64,000 bases of DNA. It comes from Streptantibioticus ferralitis. GTDB taxonomy: Bacteria; Actinomycetota; Actinomycetes; Streptomycetales; Streptomycetaceae. The stretch lies in contig NZ_JARHTQ010000024.1 in the NCBI RefSeq assembly GCF_029223525.1, forward strand, positions 1 through 64,000, in the 5' to 3' direction. The notes under the pieces were generated by a model. The model was not told the DNA's origin and did no database searches. It saw nothing but the letters and a program-made list of their open reading frames with translations. A program made the translations under genes and the position numbers. Positions 10,445 to 20,680 of this stretch are shown here, piece by piece. Position 1 is the stretch's first letter. Every line of letters begins with the position of its first letter.

Positions 10445-11026
10445 TCAGCCGGAGGATCCGCCCTCGCGCGACTCCTTGAGGTAGGTACGCGCCAGCGCGC
10501 CGGCACCCGTGAACCAGTCCGCGAGTACGGCGACCTCGTCGGGCGCGTAGTCCGCGAAGAGCTCGGCGAGGAGCGCGTAGTACGGCTCGTAGACGGCCCG
10601 CACACGTTCGGCGGCGGCCGGGACGGCGGCGACGCGCACTCGGCGCCGGTCAGCGGGGTCCGGCTGCCGGGTCACGAACCCGCCGCGCTCAAGGCGTTTG
10701 AGGATGCCGGTCACCGCCACCGTCGTGACATGCGCGCGCCCAGCCAGGTCACCGGCGGAGGCCGGGGAGTCCCCGGCCTCCAGGACGTATGCGAAGCAGA
10801 TGAGGTCCGCGACACTCAGACCCAGGTTCCGGGCGAACTCCTGCTGCCCGACGACACTCGTCGCGATGAGGCCGTCCATCGCACTGATCGCGTCCGAGGC
10901 CGAGGCGGCGGGGCGATGCTTGCCCTCCTCGGGTGCCGACTGGCGGGTCGGCGCGGCGTTCCGGTACGCACGGTCGTCGTCACCGCTTCTCGTACGGGTT
11001 CTTCGGCCGACCTGTCGTCCTGACAT
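10445..11026 (-). CDS. MarR-family transcriptional regulator
   Basis: A protein of up to 193 residues. The core from about residue 45 (AISAMDGLIATSVVGQQEF) is a MarR winged helix: LSVADLICFAYVLEAG, then the recognition helix VTTVAVTGILKRLERGG and the wing VTRQPDPADRRRVRV. The first 40 residues are Arg-rich and poorly conserved in style, so an internal start is possible. No target gene is obviously adjacent. Confidence 0.82.
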   Translation of the reverse strand: MSGRQVGRRTRTRSGDDDRAYRNAAPTRQSAPEEGKHRPAASASDAISAMDGLIATSVVGQQEFARNLGLSVADLICFAYVLEAGDSPASAGDLAGRAHVTTVAVTGILKRLERGGFVTRQPDPADRRRVRVAAVPAAAERVRAVYEPYYALLAELFADYAPDEVAVLADWFTGAGALARTYLKESREGGSSG

Positions 11027-11088
11027 CTGCCGCGTCGAGCGCCAGGCGTGCCTGGCCGGAGCCCGGCTTCGGGCGTCAGGTGGGGCGG

Positions 11089-11928
11089 CTATCCGACGAG
11101 TGTCTGGGTGCCGAGCACGGTGAGCAGTTCGAGGCGTTCGGCGTCTTCGGTGCCGGGCTCGGCCGTGTAGATCATGATGTGCAGATCGCTGCCCGCCACG
11201 TTGAGCACGTCGCAGTCCAGCGTCAGGGGGCCCACGCGCGGGTGGTCGATGGTCTTGCGCGCGGCCTCATGGCGACCGACGGCGCCGGAATCCCACAGCT
11301 CGGCGAACCGGTCGCTGTTCGCGCGCAGTTCCGCGACCAACTGCTGTAGCCGCCGGTCGTCCGGATAGCGGCCGGTGACCGAGCGCAGGTCGGCGACCAG
11401 CGCGGCCTCGAACGCACGCAGGGACTCCGGCGGGTGCCGGGCCCGGCTGCCCGGGCCGACGAAGTGTCGCCACACACTGTTGCGTTGGTTGCCGCGCCAT
11501 CCGGACGGGTCGCCCATCAGCGCCGCGTACGCCGCGTTGGCCAGCAGCAGCGTCCAGGACGCGTCGTAGACCGCGACGGGCGACCCGGTCAGTCTGTCCA
11601 GGAGCCGCTGCATGCTCGGGGTGATGTACGCGGGTACCGTTTCCGGGCCCGGGGGCGCCAGCTCGGCCAGCCGGAACAGGTGCGCGCGCTCGGACTGCGA
11701 CAGCCGCAGGGCCCTGGCCAGGGCTTCGACGACCTGCGCCGACGGGTGGGACGCGCGGCCCTGTTCGAGACGCGTGACGTAGTCGACGGAGATCCCGGCC
11801 AGCAGGGCCAGTTCCTCACGGCGCAGTCCGGCCGCGCGCCGCTGTCCACCGGCGGGCAGCCCTGCGGCCTCCGGCGAGACCCGATCGCGCCAACGGCGCA
11901 CCGCCTTCCCGAACTCCGCCGTCGCCAT
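11089..11928 (-). CDS. XRE-family regulator with MmyB-like ligand-binding domain
   Basis: A 279-residue regulator. The N-terminal helix-turn-helix spans about residues 8-75 (LRREELALLAGISVDYVTRLEQGR). A C-terminal MmyB-type domain (about 105-270) has YDASWTLLLANAAYAALMGD and the conserved WRNQ/NSVWRHF region. The ATG at 11928 is chosen because MATAEFGKAVRRWR is the normal family N-terminus; the open frame continues 80 codons further. Such regulators are commonly divergent from an SDR gene they control, and a decayed SDR start lies 100 bp away on the opposite strand, so this regulator may have lost its target. Confidence 0.87.
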   Translation of the reverse strand: MATAEFGKAVRRWRDRVSPEAAGLPAGGQRRAAGLRREELALLAGISVDYVTRLEQGRASHPSAQVVEALARALRLSQSERAHLFRLAELAPPGPETVPAYITPSMQRLLDRLTGSPVAVYDASWTLLLANAAYAALMGDPSGWRGNQRNSVWRHFVGPGSRARHPPESLRAFEAALVADLRSVTGRYPDDRRLQQLVAELRANSDRFAELWDSGAVGRHEAARKTIDHPRVGPLTLDCDVLNVAGSDLHIMIYTAEPGTEDAERLELLTVLGTQTLVG

Positions 11929-12030
11929 GCCCACCAGTGTGCACCGCGGGCCGCGGACCTGCCTGGTACCGGCAGTCCTAGGAAGACCGGACGACTGACG
12001 GGCCACACCGCCGAGCCGGAGCCTGGAGGC

Positions 12031-12214
12031 ACGACGACAACACTGATCACCGGAGCGAACCAGGGACTGGGCTTCGAGACCGCCCGCCGACTCATCACCG
12101 CGGGCCACACCGGCTGCATCGGCAGCCGGGATGCCGAACGCGGGCGCCGCGCGGCCGGGCGCCCGGATGGTCCTCGTCGACGTCACCGACGACGCCGGGC
12201 CGCTGATGAGGAAG
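12031..12214 (+). pseudogene. Remnant of a short-chain dehydrogenase gene
   Basis: Only the Rossmann N-terminus remains. TTTLITGANQGLG, then FETARRLITAG and SRDAERGRRAA are readable from 12031. The reading then moves by +1 to give GARMVLVDVTDDAGPLM, and nothing follows before the icd terminator. No ATG or GTG is available after the GGAGG at 12025; the frame opens with ACG. Start loss, frameshift and truncation make this a decayed SDR, probably once controlled by the divergent XRE/MmyB regulator. Confidence 0.8.
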
Positions 12215-12258
12215 CAGCACCGCCCCGGCCGGGCGCTTTGCCAGCCGGGGCGGTGCTG
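12215..12258 (-). terminator. icd terminator hairpin
   Basis: A perfect 15-bp stem: 12215-12229 (CAGCACCGCCCCGGC) pairs with 12244-12258 across a 14-nt loop. It lies 46 bp beyond the icd stop codon. It has no U tract, as is usual in streptomycetes. Confidence 0.75.
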
Positions 12259-12304
12259 TCGCGGACGGAAGAGCGGTCAGCCCTTCGCGTCAGCGGTCGG
12301 TGCG

Positions 12305-14565
<2,261 letters not shown>

Positions 14566-14587
14566 ATATCCCGTGATCGACTCACCT

Positions 14588-14611
14588 TCGAAAGGGCCCT
14601 GCCCTTTTGAA
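14588..14611. terminator. Hairpin between doxX and icd
   Basis: AAAGGGC (14591-14597) pairs with GCCCTTT (14601-14607), and the flanking TTC/GAA extends the dyad to 24 bp. It lies between the doxX stop and the icd start on the minus strand, so it could end doxX transcription or serve as an icd operator. Confidence 0.4.
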
Positions 14612-14674
14612 AGAGCCCTGCCTTCTACCGGCGGCACAAAGCGACGCCTCGCCCCCGTGCCACCCGGACCGGCA

Positions 14675-15226
14675 TCAAAGAGCCAGCACGACGGCGGCGA
14701 CGAAGCCGCCCAGCAGCAGCGCGAAGGAGGCCTCGCGCCAGCCGCCCTTCCCCCAGCGGAACGGCCGGTCCAGGGCGAGGCGGCCGGGACCTGTGGCGGC
14801 GATGGCGAGTGCGACGGCCGCGATGCACACGTTGTACTCCAGGCCGCCATGGGTTTCCCACACGCCGTGGGCGGCGGTGACGGTCACCATGGCGTTGATC
14901 ATGACGCCGATCAGGGCGGCGGCTGCCAGCGGCGTGAACAGCCCCAGGGCCAGGCCCAAGCCGCCGAGGAACTCGGCGCCGCCGCCGACAGCGGCGAACA
15001 CCGTTCCAGGGCGGTACCCGAGCGAGGCGAACCCCCTGCCGGTGGCGGACAGGCCATGGCCGCCGAACAACCCGAAGAGCTTCTGGGCGCCGTGTCCCGC
15101 CATCAGCAGCCCGACAGCGAGCCTGATGAGCAGCAGACCGCAGTCCCCGGCGGACACCGAGCCCCTCGCCGGGGTGGCGGCCGCAGGCTCGGGAGGGGCG
15201 CGCAGCCGCTCGACGATGAGTTTCAT
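14675..15226 (-). CDS. DoxX-family membrane protein
   Basis: A 183-residue integral membrane protein. After about 25 cytosolic residues it has four predicted helices: LLLIRLAVGLLMAGHGAQKLF, an AAVGGGAEFLGGLGLALGLF segment, AAALIGVMINAMVTVTAAHG, and a C-terminal pair around ASFALLLGGFVAAVVLAL. The GHGAQKLFG and GGGAEFLGG motifs are typical of DoxX/DoxD proteins. In mycobacteria a DoxX member takes part in a membrane oxidoreductase complex in thiol stress; the role here is unproven. A CRP-like GTGA-N6-TCAC palindrome lies about 90 bp upstream of its ATG. Confidence 0.88.
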   Translation of the reverse strand: MKLIVERLRAPPEPAAATPARGSVSAGDCGLLLIRLAVGLLMAGHGAQKLFGLFGGHGLSATGRGFASLGYRPGTVFAAVGGGAEFLGGLGLALGLFTPLAAAALIGVMINAMVTVTAAHGVWETHGGLEYNVCIAAVALAIAATGPGRLALDRPFRWGKGGWREASFALLLGGFVAAVVLAL

Positions 15227-15316
15227 CGGGAGCCCTCTTCCCTAGACTGGGGCTCTCCATGGTGGCGCCGACCGTCCAGGGGACCAGCGCGCACCCTACG
15301 GAGGATAGCCCTCACC

Positions 15317-15330
15317 GTGACATACGTCAC
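15317..15330. promoter_or_regulatory. CRP/FNR-like palindrome GTGA-N6-TCAC
   Basis: GTGACATACGTCAC matches the CRP-family half-site pattern exactly. It lies 91 bp upstream of the doxX start and about 140 bp before the disrupted phosphatase leader on the other strand, so it could serve either. Which CRP/FNR-type protein binds it is unknown. Confidence 0.45.
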
Positions 15331-15470
15331 AGATGCCCCGTGGTGTTCAAACCGCCGCCTTCGGTTGTGCGTCCCGAATACCGCGACACCGCCTCGTAGT
15401 TGGCGAGTCGTACGCCCAGCCCCAGCGTTCGGCGACATGATTCTCAGGAACAACGACGGCGGTCCTCAGC

Positions 15471-15637
15471 ATGGAACCCGGGGTGCGGCGCCGCACGATG
15501 CCCGTACCACCGGCGGTGGGCGCTGCCGCCCCCGCGCTGGGCGGATGCGGGAAGGGCTCGGCGAACACGGCACCGCGGGACCGGACCCCGCCACCGGCGC
15601 AGTGCCCGCGGCAGCCGCCGGGAACGGAGGGGCAGAC
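15471..15637 (+). other. Out-of-frame lipoprotein-like leader of the phosphatase gene
   Basis: An ATG frame at 15471 reads an Arg-rich start (RRRTMPVPP), a short hydrophobic run and the lipobox-like ALGGCGKGS, then Ala/Pro-rich text. It is offset by two bases (equivalent to one lost base) from the phosphatase body that starts about 15638. The pattern suggests an ancestral lipoprotein whose leader has been separated from its catalytic domain, or an assembly indel. Confidence 0.5.
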
Positions 15638-16189
15638 GTGCTCATGATCATCCGCCATGCCGAGAAGCCCAGTGGCTGCGGTTCTCCCTACGGGGTGACC
15701 GAGGCGGGCGAGAAGGACGACCAGTCGCTGACCGTCCAGGGCTGGTCCCGTGCGGGCGCGCTGATCGGGCTGTTCGACCCGCGCGGCGGTGACGGGCGGA
15801 GCGCGCCGCCGCGCCCCGGGCTGGCCCGCCCGGACCGGATCTTCGCCGCCGACCCGTCCGGCGGCGACAGCAAGCGCCCCAAGGAGACGGTCACCCCGCT
15901 CGCAGCCACCCTGGGCACCTCGATCGACCTGCGGTTCGCCAAGGGCCAGGAAGCCGCGCTCGCGGCGGCGCTGCGCACCGCCTCCGGGCCCACGCTGGTC
16001 TCCTGGGAACACCAGAACATCTCGGCGATCATCGCCCATCTGGGTCCCGTCGCCCCGGAGCCCCCGGCGTCCTGGCCGGGCTCCCGGTTCGACGTGGTCT
16101 ACGTCTTCAACCGCGACGGCGACGGCTGGGCCTTCAGCCAGGTGCCGCAACTCCTCCTCGCGGGTGACTCCCCCGACCCCATCACCTGA
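15638..16189 (+). CDS. Histidine phosphatase family protein (phosphoglycerate-mutase fold)
   Basis: A 183-residue body with the RHG signature VLMIIRHAEKPSG at the N-terminus, where H is the phospho-acceptor, followed by LTVQGWSRAGALIGLF, SKRPKETVTPLA and the second His in LVSWEHQNISAI. Substrate is unknown. The GTG at 15638 has GGAGGGG five bases upstream and would give a cytosolic enzyme. The frame stays open much further upstream with poor coding character. A lipoprotein-like leader in another frame ends at this point, so the gene may be a frameshifted lipoprotein now using an internal start. Confidence 0.75.
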   Translation: MLMIIRHAEKPSGCGSPYGVTEAGEKDDQSLTVQGWSRAGALIGLFDPRGGDGRSAPPRPGLARPDRIFAADPSGGDSKRPKETVTPLAATLGTSIDLRFAKGQEAALAAALRTASGPTLVSWEHQNISAIIAHLGPVAPEPPASWPGSRFDVVYVFNRDGDGWAFSQVPQLLLAGDSPDPIT

Positions 16190-16311
16190 TCGCGGTCGAC
16201 CGGCGGTCAGGCTCCGTGGTCCCGATCCGTCGCGCGGGTGCGGGACCGCCGTACGCGAATAGACTTGGCACGTCCACGCTAGGGAAGTCTTTGCCGGGCG
16301 GGAGGTCAGCG

Positions 16312-16518
16312 ATGCACGCGGACAAAGGCGACAAGATCACGGTGCACGGCAGGACCGTGGGCCATCACGACCGGACGGCTGAGATCCTCGAGGTGCTGGG
16401 CGAGAAGGGCGATCCTCCCTACCGGGTGAGGTTCGAGGACGACGGGCACGAGTGCCTGATGTCGCCCGGTCCCGACTCGGTGGTCCGGCACATCAAGTCC
16501 CCACCAGCCGCGAGCTGA
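16312..16518 (+). CDS. DUF1918 domain protein
   Basis: A 68-residue protein formed almost entirely of the DUF1918 domain: KGDKITVHGRTVGHHDRTAEILEV followed by PPYRVRFEDDGHECLMSPGPDSVV. This is a small SH3-like barrel found widely in actinobacteria, of unknown function. The ATG has GGGAGG 6 bases upstream. Its 3' end overlaps the convergent GHL10-type gene by 26 bp. Confidence 0.88.
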   Translation: MHADKGDKITVHGRTVGHHDRTAEILEVLGEKGDPPYRVRFEDDGHECLMSPGPDSVVRHIKSPPAAS

Positions 16519-17755
16519 AAGCGGGCCGGAGGCTGCGAGGCGCTCTGGCCCGCGTCGGATAGTGGTCGGCGACCACCCGGGCCATCGCACCGGTCGGGTC
16601 GGCGGCCACATCCTTGGCCGAGAAGTAGACGTTCCCCAGCACCTGCGGCCATGCCCGGTCAAGGGTCAGGTGGCGGCTCAGTTCGCCGGCATCCCCCCAT
16701 GCGGCGGGCTGGCCCGGTGCGCCCTGCCGATGGAGCGCCTCACCGATGTAGAGCTGGACTCCGCTACCGGTGACGGCGTCGGACCACCACGGGACGAGCT
16801 TGGCGTAGTCGGCAGCGGCGAGGCCGATGTTCCAGTACAGCTGCGGGCAGATGTAGTCCAGCCATCCTTTCCGTACCCACCCGCGCGAGTCGGCGTAGAG
16901 GTCGTCGTAGCTCTGGATCCCCGCCGAGCTGGGGGAACCGAGCGGATCGGCGGAGTCGTTGCGCCACACTCCGAACGGGCTGACACCGAACCGCGCGGTC
17001 GGCCGGATCCGCTTGATGAGCGTGCCGGTCTCCCTGACGAGAAGGTCGACGTTGTGCCGCCGCCAGGAGGCGCGGTTCGGGAAACCGGCTCCGTAGGCGT
17101 CGTACGCCTCACCGTCGTCGAACTCCTGGCCCTCGACCGGATACGGGTAGAAGTAGTCGTCGAAGTGCACACCGTCCACCGGATACCGCCGCACCGCGTC
17201 CAGCATCGCCTCCCGGACGAAGCGCCGTACCTGGGGCAGCCCGGGGTTGTAGTACAGCTGGCCGCCATACCCGACCACCCAGTCCGGGTGCCGCCGGGCG
17301 GGGTGCGTCGCGGCCAGCCTGCCGGGGTCGGGCTGCGGCGACACCCGGTACGGGTTGCACCAGGCGTGCAGCTCAAGCCCCCGGCGGTGCGCCGCGCGCA
17401 CCGCGTAGCCGAGCGGATCCCAGCCGGGGTCCTGGCCCTGGGTGCCGGTCAGATACTGCGACCACGGCTCGTACCGGGATGGCCAGAAGGCGTCCGCGGC
17501 CGGTCTCACTTGGAGCAGCACCGCGTTGAGCCGTCGGTCGGCCGCGCTGTCGAGCAGCGCCACCAGCTCCGCCTGCTGCTCCGGTACGCCAAGACCCGGC
17601 GCCGAGGGCCAGTCGAGGTTGGCCACCGTGGCGGCCCACATCCCGCGGAACTGCTCGGGGAGCCGGTCCCGGGCATCAGCGGGAGTGGCGGCCAGTACAC
17701 CGGCCAGCGCGCCCACGGCCGCCGCGGTGAAGCCCCTTCGGCTGATCTCTTCCAT
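16493..17755 (-). CDS. Exported GHL10-type family hydrolase (DUF187)
   Basis: A 420-residue exported protein. The N-terminus EEISRRGFTAAAVGALAG with an AxA site is a Tat-type signal. The mature protein is a (beta/alpha)8 GHL10/DUF187 domain: FRGMWAATVANLDWPS, LNAVLLQVRPAADAFWPS, GLELHAWCNPYRVS, DGVHFDDYFYPYP with likely catalytic acids, and DYICPQLYWNIGL. Members are putative glycosidases or lytic enzymes acting on cell-surface glycans; the substrate is not established. Two adjacent ATGs (17758 and 17755) are possible; AGGGA spacing favours the second. It depends on the Tat pathway, whose tatC is encoded later in the window. Confidence 0.88.
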   Translation of the reverse strand: MEEISRRGFTAAAVGALAGVLAATPADARDRLPEQFRGMWAATVANLDWPSAPGLGVPEQQAELVALLDSAADRRLNAVLLQVRPAADAFWPSRYEPWSQYLTGTQGQDPGWDPLGYAVRAAHRRGLELHAWCNPYRVSPQPDPGRLAATHPARRHPDWVVGYGGQLYYNPGLPQVRRFVREAMLDAVRRYPVDGVHFDDYFYPYPVEGQEFDDGEAYDAYGAGFPNRASWRRHNVDLLVRETGTLIKRIRPTARFGVSPFGVWRNDSADPLGSPSSAGIQSYDDLYADSRGWVRKGWLDYICPQLYWNIGLAAADYAKLVPWWSDAVTGSGVQLYIGEALHRQGAPGQPAAWGDAGELSRHLTLDRAWPQVLGNVYFSAKDVAADPTGAMARVVADHYPTRARAPRSLRPAFSSRLVGT

Positions 17756-17881
17756 CATCTTCCCTGACTGACCGTCATACCCTGTCGGTGCCTGCCGATG
17801 ATGGGCGCACGATGCGCCGCGGGCAATCCTTCGGGCGGCACGGCGCGTCGCCCGGCGCGGACGGTGGCTACCATCGACGGC

Positions 17882-18316
17882 GTGTGTCATCCCGTACCCG
17901 ACGTGCTCGCCTACCTGGAAGGCCGGTGGCGGGTGGCGCGTACGGTCCGCGACCTCGGCAGCGGGGAGACCGGCACCTTCGAGGGCAGCTGCGAGTTCCG
18001 GCGGGAACGCCCCGACGGCGCGCTGCTGCACACCGAGGAGGGCCAGTTCACCTGGGGTGGCGTGACCCGGCCCGCGCACCGCGGCCACCGGTTCGAGCCG
18101 GTCGGCGACGGTACGAGCGAGGTCCGCTTCCCCGACGGCCGCCCGTTCCACCACCTCGACCTGCGCACCGGACGCTGGCAGGCGCACCACCCCTGCGCCG
18201 CGGACGCCTACCGCGCGGAGTTCACGGTGACCGGTGCGGACCGCTGGCAGGTGGTCTGGAAGGTGACCGGGCCACGGAAGGATCTGCTCATGATCACTAT
18301 CCACGACCGGCTCTGA
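17882..18316 (+). CDS. DUF6314 family protein
   Basis: A protein of about 144 residues in a single compact domain: PDVLAYLEGRWRVARTVRDL at the start, then GTFEGSCEFRRE, HTEEGQFTWGGV and FHHLDLRTGRWQAHHPC, ending VTGPRKDLLMITIHDRL. The alternating strands suggest a lipocalin-like barrel; function is unknown. The GTG at 17882 gives the usual N-terminus, but its ribosome-binding site is weak and an in-frame ATG at 17798 remains possible. Confidence 0.75.
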   Translation: MCHPVPDVLAYLEGRWRVARTVRDLGSGETGTFEGSCEFRRERPDGALLHTEEGQFTWGGVTRPAHRGHRFEPVGDGTSEVRFPDGRPFHHLDLRTGRWQAHHPCAADAYRAEFTVTGADRWQVVWKVTGPRKDLLMITIHDRL

Positions 18317-18429
18317 GGCGGGCCCGAAGCCCGGTGTAAGGTCGCGAGGTGGCGCGGGTCGACGCGGACCGGCCGCCCGCCACTCCGTGACCCGGGGCGG
18401 CGACATGCGAACAGGAAGAGGCGCACACG

Positions 18430-19290
18430 GTGGGCGACATCCAGTTGGTCGGGGTAGTGGGCTGCGGGCAGATGGGCGCGGGCATCGCCGAGGTCTGCGC
18501 CAGGGCGGGACTGGACGTACGGGTCGCCGAGACCACCGGTGAAGCCCTGGAGCTGGGCCGTACCCGGCTGACCAACTCGCTCGGCCGGGCAGCCGAGCGC
18601 GGCAAGATCACCGAAGCGGAGCGGGACGCGACGCTTGACCGGCTCTCCTTCACCACCGACCTCGGCGAGTTCGCCGACCGCGATCTGGTGATCGAGGCGG
18701 TGGTGGAGAACGAGCAGGTCAAGACCGACATCTTCCAGGTGCTCGACCAGGTGGTGACCCGGCCGGACGCCATCCTCGCCTCGAACACCTCATCCATTCC
18801 CTTGGTGAAGCTCGCCGTCGCCACCTCGCGCCCCGACCAGGTGCTCGGCATCCACTTCTTCAACCCGGCCCCCGTGCAGAAGCTGGTCGAGCTGATTCCG
18901 GCGCTCACCACCGGCGAGCAGACGCTGCTGCGCACCGAGAAGCTGGTCTCCGACGTACTGGGCAAGCACGCCATCCGCGCTCAGGACCGGTCGGGCTTCG
19001 TGGTGAACGCACTGCTGGTGCCGTACCTGCTCTCCGCGATCCGGATGTTCGAGTCGGGAATCGCCACCCGCGAGGACATCGACAACGGCATGGAACTGGG
19101 CTGCGCCCACCCGATGGGCCCGCTCAAGCTTTCCGACCTGATCGGTCTGGACACCATCGCGGCGATCGCCGACTCGATGTACGCCGAGTACAAGGAGCCG
19201 CTGTACGCCTCGCCGCCGCTGCTGCAGCGCATGGTCGACGCGGGCCGCCTCGGCCGCAAGAGCGGCCACGGCTTCTACGACTACGCGTAA
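18430..19290 (+). CDS. 3-hydroxybutyryl-CoA dehydrogenase
   Basis: A 286-residue NAD(P)-dependent 3-hydroxyacyl-CoA dehydrogenase acting in beta-oxidation, PHB or butyryl-CoA metabolism. Features are the Rossmann VGVVGCGQMGAGIAEVCARAG, VIEAVVEN, SNTSSIPL with the catalytic His in GIHFFNPAPVQKLVE, and the C-terminal dimer domain with ELGCAHPMGPL. The GTG has a purine-rich GGAAGAGG upstream. The last two codons and stop form the first unit of a 14-bp triplicate, so the stop has been copied downstream. Confidence 0.93.
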   Translation: MGDIQLVGVVGCGQMGAGIAEVCARAGLDVRVAETTGEALELGRTRLTNSLGRAAERGKITEAERDATLDRLSFTTDLGEFADRDLVIEAVVENEQVKTDIFQVLDQVVTRPDAILASNTSSIPLVKLAVATSRPDQVLGIHFFNPAPVQKLVELIPALTTGEQTLLRTEKLVSDVLGKHAIRAQDRSGFVVNALLVPYLLSAIRMFESGIATREDIDNGMELGCAHPMGPLKLSDLIGLDTIAAIADSMYAEYKEPLYASPPLLQRMVDAGRLGRKSGHGFYDYA

Positions 19291-19322
19291 CCGGCTACGC
19301 GTAACCGACTACGCGTAGCCGC
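19281..19322. repeat. 14-bp tandem triplicate over a stop codon
   Basis: CTACGCGTAACCGG (19281), CTACGCGTAACCGA (19295) and CTACGCGTAGCCGC (19309) are three head-to-tail copies. The first contains the Tyr-Ala-stop end of the 3-hydroxybutyryl-CoA dehydrogenase gene. The repeat ends 8 bp before the stop of the convergent phosphatase. Confidence 0.9.
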
Positions 19323-19330
19323 CGGGGCGT

Positions 19331-20458
19331 TCAGTAGCGCGCCCGCACCCGGCGGTGCTCCCGCCCCGCCGACCTGCCGCACTGGACGGGTACCCGTCGT
19401 GGATCACGGGACAGCGCGAGCATCGCCGCGTCGTCGGGCAGCCGCCCGTGCGCATGGGCGGTCAACGCCGCGCGCATCCCGTCGACCAGCAGGTCGGGGA
19501 TGATCGCACCGCACCGGATCGCCGCCCGCGCGGCCGTCCGCAGTGCCTCCGGCAGCGGGAAGAACGCTCCGGAGGCGTCGCGTGCGTCCTGCGCCCCGTC
19601 GGTGTGCAGGAACAGCGCCTGCCCGGACAGCAGGTGGCTGCGGTGCACGGTGAGCACCTCGGCGCCGGGGTCCAGTACGCCGAGCGGCGGCAGCGGCCCG
19701 GCGGTACACAGCGGTTCCGCGGACGGCTGCGGGCGGCGCGCGGCGTCGATCCGATACGGCCATGGATGGCCGCAGTTGAGCACCGCGAGCCGACCGTCGC
19801 AGCGGACTTCCAGCAGCAGTACGGTGACGAACTCCTCCGCGACCGGAGCGTCCTGGTCCGCCGCCGGGGAGCGTTCCGCCGACCGCTCGGCGCGGGCCCG
19901 CTCGCCCAGATGCCGGCGCAGGGTGCGGTCCAACCGCCTGAGCACACCGACGAGTTCGGCCTCGTCGTGGGCGGCCTCTCGGAAGCTCCCGAGCAGCGCC
20001 GCCACCGTGCCGATCGCGGCGAGGCCGTGGCCGCGGACGTCGCCGAGCACCACCCGCACCCCGTACGGCGTGGCCAGCACCTCGTACAGGTCACCGCCGA
20101 CTTCCGCACCCCGGTACGCCGAGATGTAGTCCCCGGCCACCGCGACCCCGGCCACCCTGCGCGGCAGCGGACGCAGCAGGACCCGCTGGGCGGCGGCCGC
20201 GATCTGCCGGGTCCGCTCCAACTCCCTGAGCAGCCGCAGCCGTCGGCCGGTGGACAGGCAGGCGGCCAGCACGGCCGAGGAGACCACCAGCAGTTGGATG
20301 GCCGGGACGCCCCCGCAGACGCTGATCTCGACGGTGACGACGGCGGCGGTCCACAGACCGGGCAGCGTGACCACCAGGGCCCTGCGGTGGAAGGGGCAAT
20401 TGGCGGCCACCGGGGCCGCGCCGCTACGCGTGCCGGCCGCTCTGCGGGTCAGGATCAT
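19331..20458 (-). CDS. Membrane-associated SpoIIE-type PP2C phosphatase
   Basis: A 375-residue Ser/Thr phosphatase. Two hydrophobic stretches near residues 27-65 (ALVVTLPGLWTAAVVTVEIS; IQLLVVSSAVLAACL) anchor it. A coiled linker (RLLRELERTRQIAAAAQRV) leads to the PP2C domain with AGDYISAYRGAEVGGDLYEV, VVLGDVRGHGLAA and LFLHTDGAQDARD. Such RsbU-like enzymes dephosphorylate anti-anti-sigma factors; no anti-sigma partner is adjacent. The ATG at 20458 follows GAGGGGGAG; upstream codons are not family-like. A TTTCACC palindrome lies about 150 bp upstream. Confidence 0.88.
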   Translation of the reverse strand: MILTRRAAGTRSGAAPVAANCPFHRRALVVTLPGLWTAAVVTVEISVCGGVPAIQLLVVSSAVLAACLSTGRRLRLLRELERTRQIAAAAQRVLLRPLPRRVAGVAVAGDYISAYRGAEVGGDLYEVLATPYGVRVVLGDVRGHGLAAIGTVAALLGSFREAAHDEAELVGVLRRLDRTLRRHLGERARAERSAERSPAADQDAPVAEEFVTVLLLEVRCDGRLAVLNCGHPWPYRIDAARRPQPSAEPLCTAGPLPPLGVLDPGAEVLTVHRSHLLSGQALFLHTDGAQDARDASGAFFPLPEALRTAARAAIRCGAIIPDLLVDGMRAALTAHAHGRLPDDAAMLALSRDPRRVPVQCGRSAGREHRRVRARY

Positions 20459-20608
20459 TCGACGGCTCCCCCTCGCAGCAGGCGCCGCGATCGTCGACGG
20501 AATCGCTCCCCCGGGTCCTCCCGTACCGAAGGGCAGGGGCGAAGCGAGCCCTCTTGCGTGGCCGATTGTTGCGACCGGAAGCAGCCGATCGATGAGCCTT
20601 AACGGACA

Positions 20609-20628
20609 TTTCACCAGATCGGGTGAAA
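20609..20628. promoter_or_regulatory. TTTCACC-N6-GGTGAAA palindrome
   Basis: A perfect 7+6+7 inverted repeat (20609-20615 and 20622-20628) between the phosphatase start and the pheT terminator. Its symmetry and AT-rich ends suit a repressor site for the phosphatase gene. No binding protein can be named. Confidence 0.4.
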
Positions 20629-20631
20629 CGA

Positions 20632-20671
20632 CCGAGGGCCGGTCCGGCGGGATCGCCGGACCGGCCCTCGG
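20632..20671 (-). terminator. pheT terminator hairpin
   Basis: A perfect 18-bp stem (20632-20649 with 20654-20671) closed by a 4-nt GGAT loop, located 10 bp beyond the pheT stop. Confidence 0.85.
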
Positions 20672-20680
20672 GGCAGCGTG

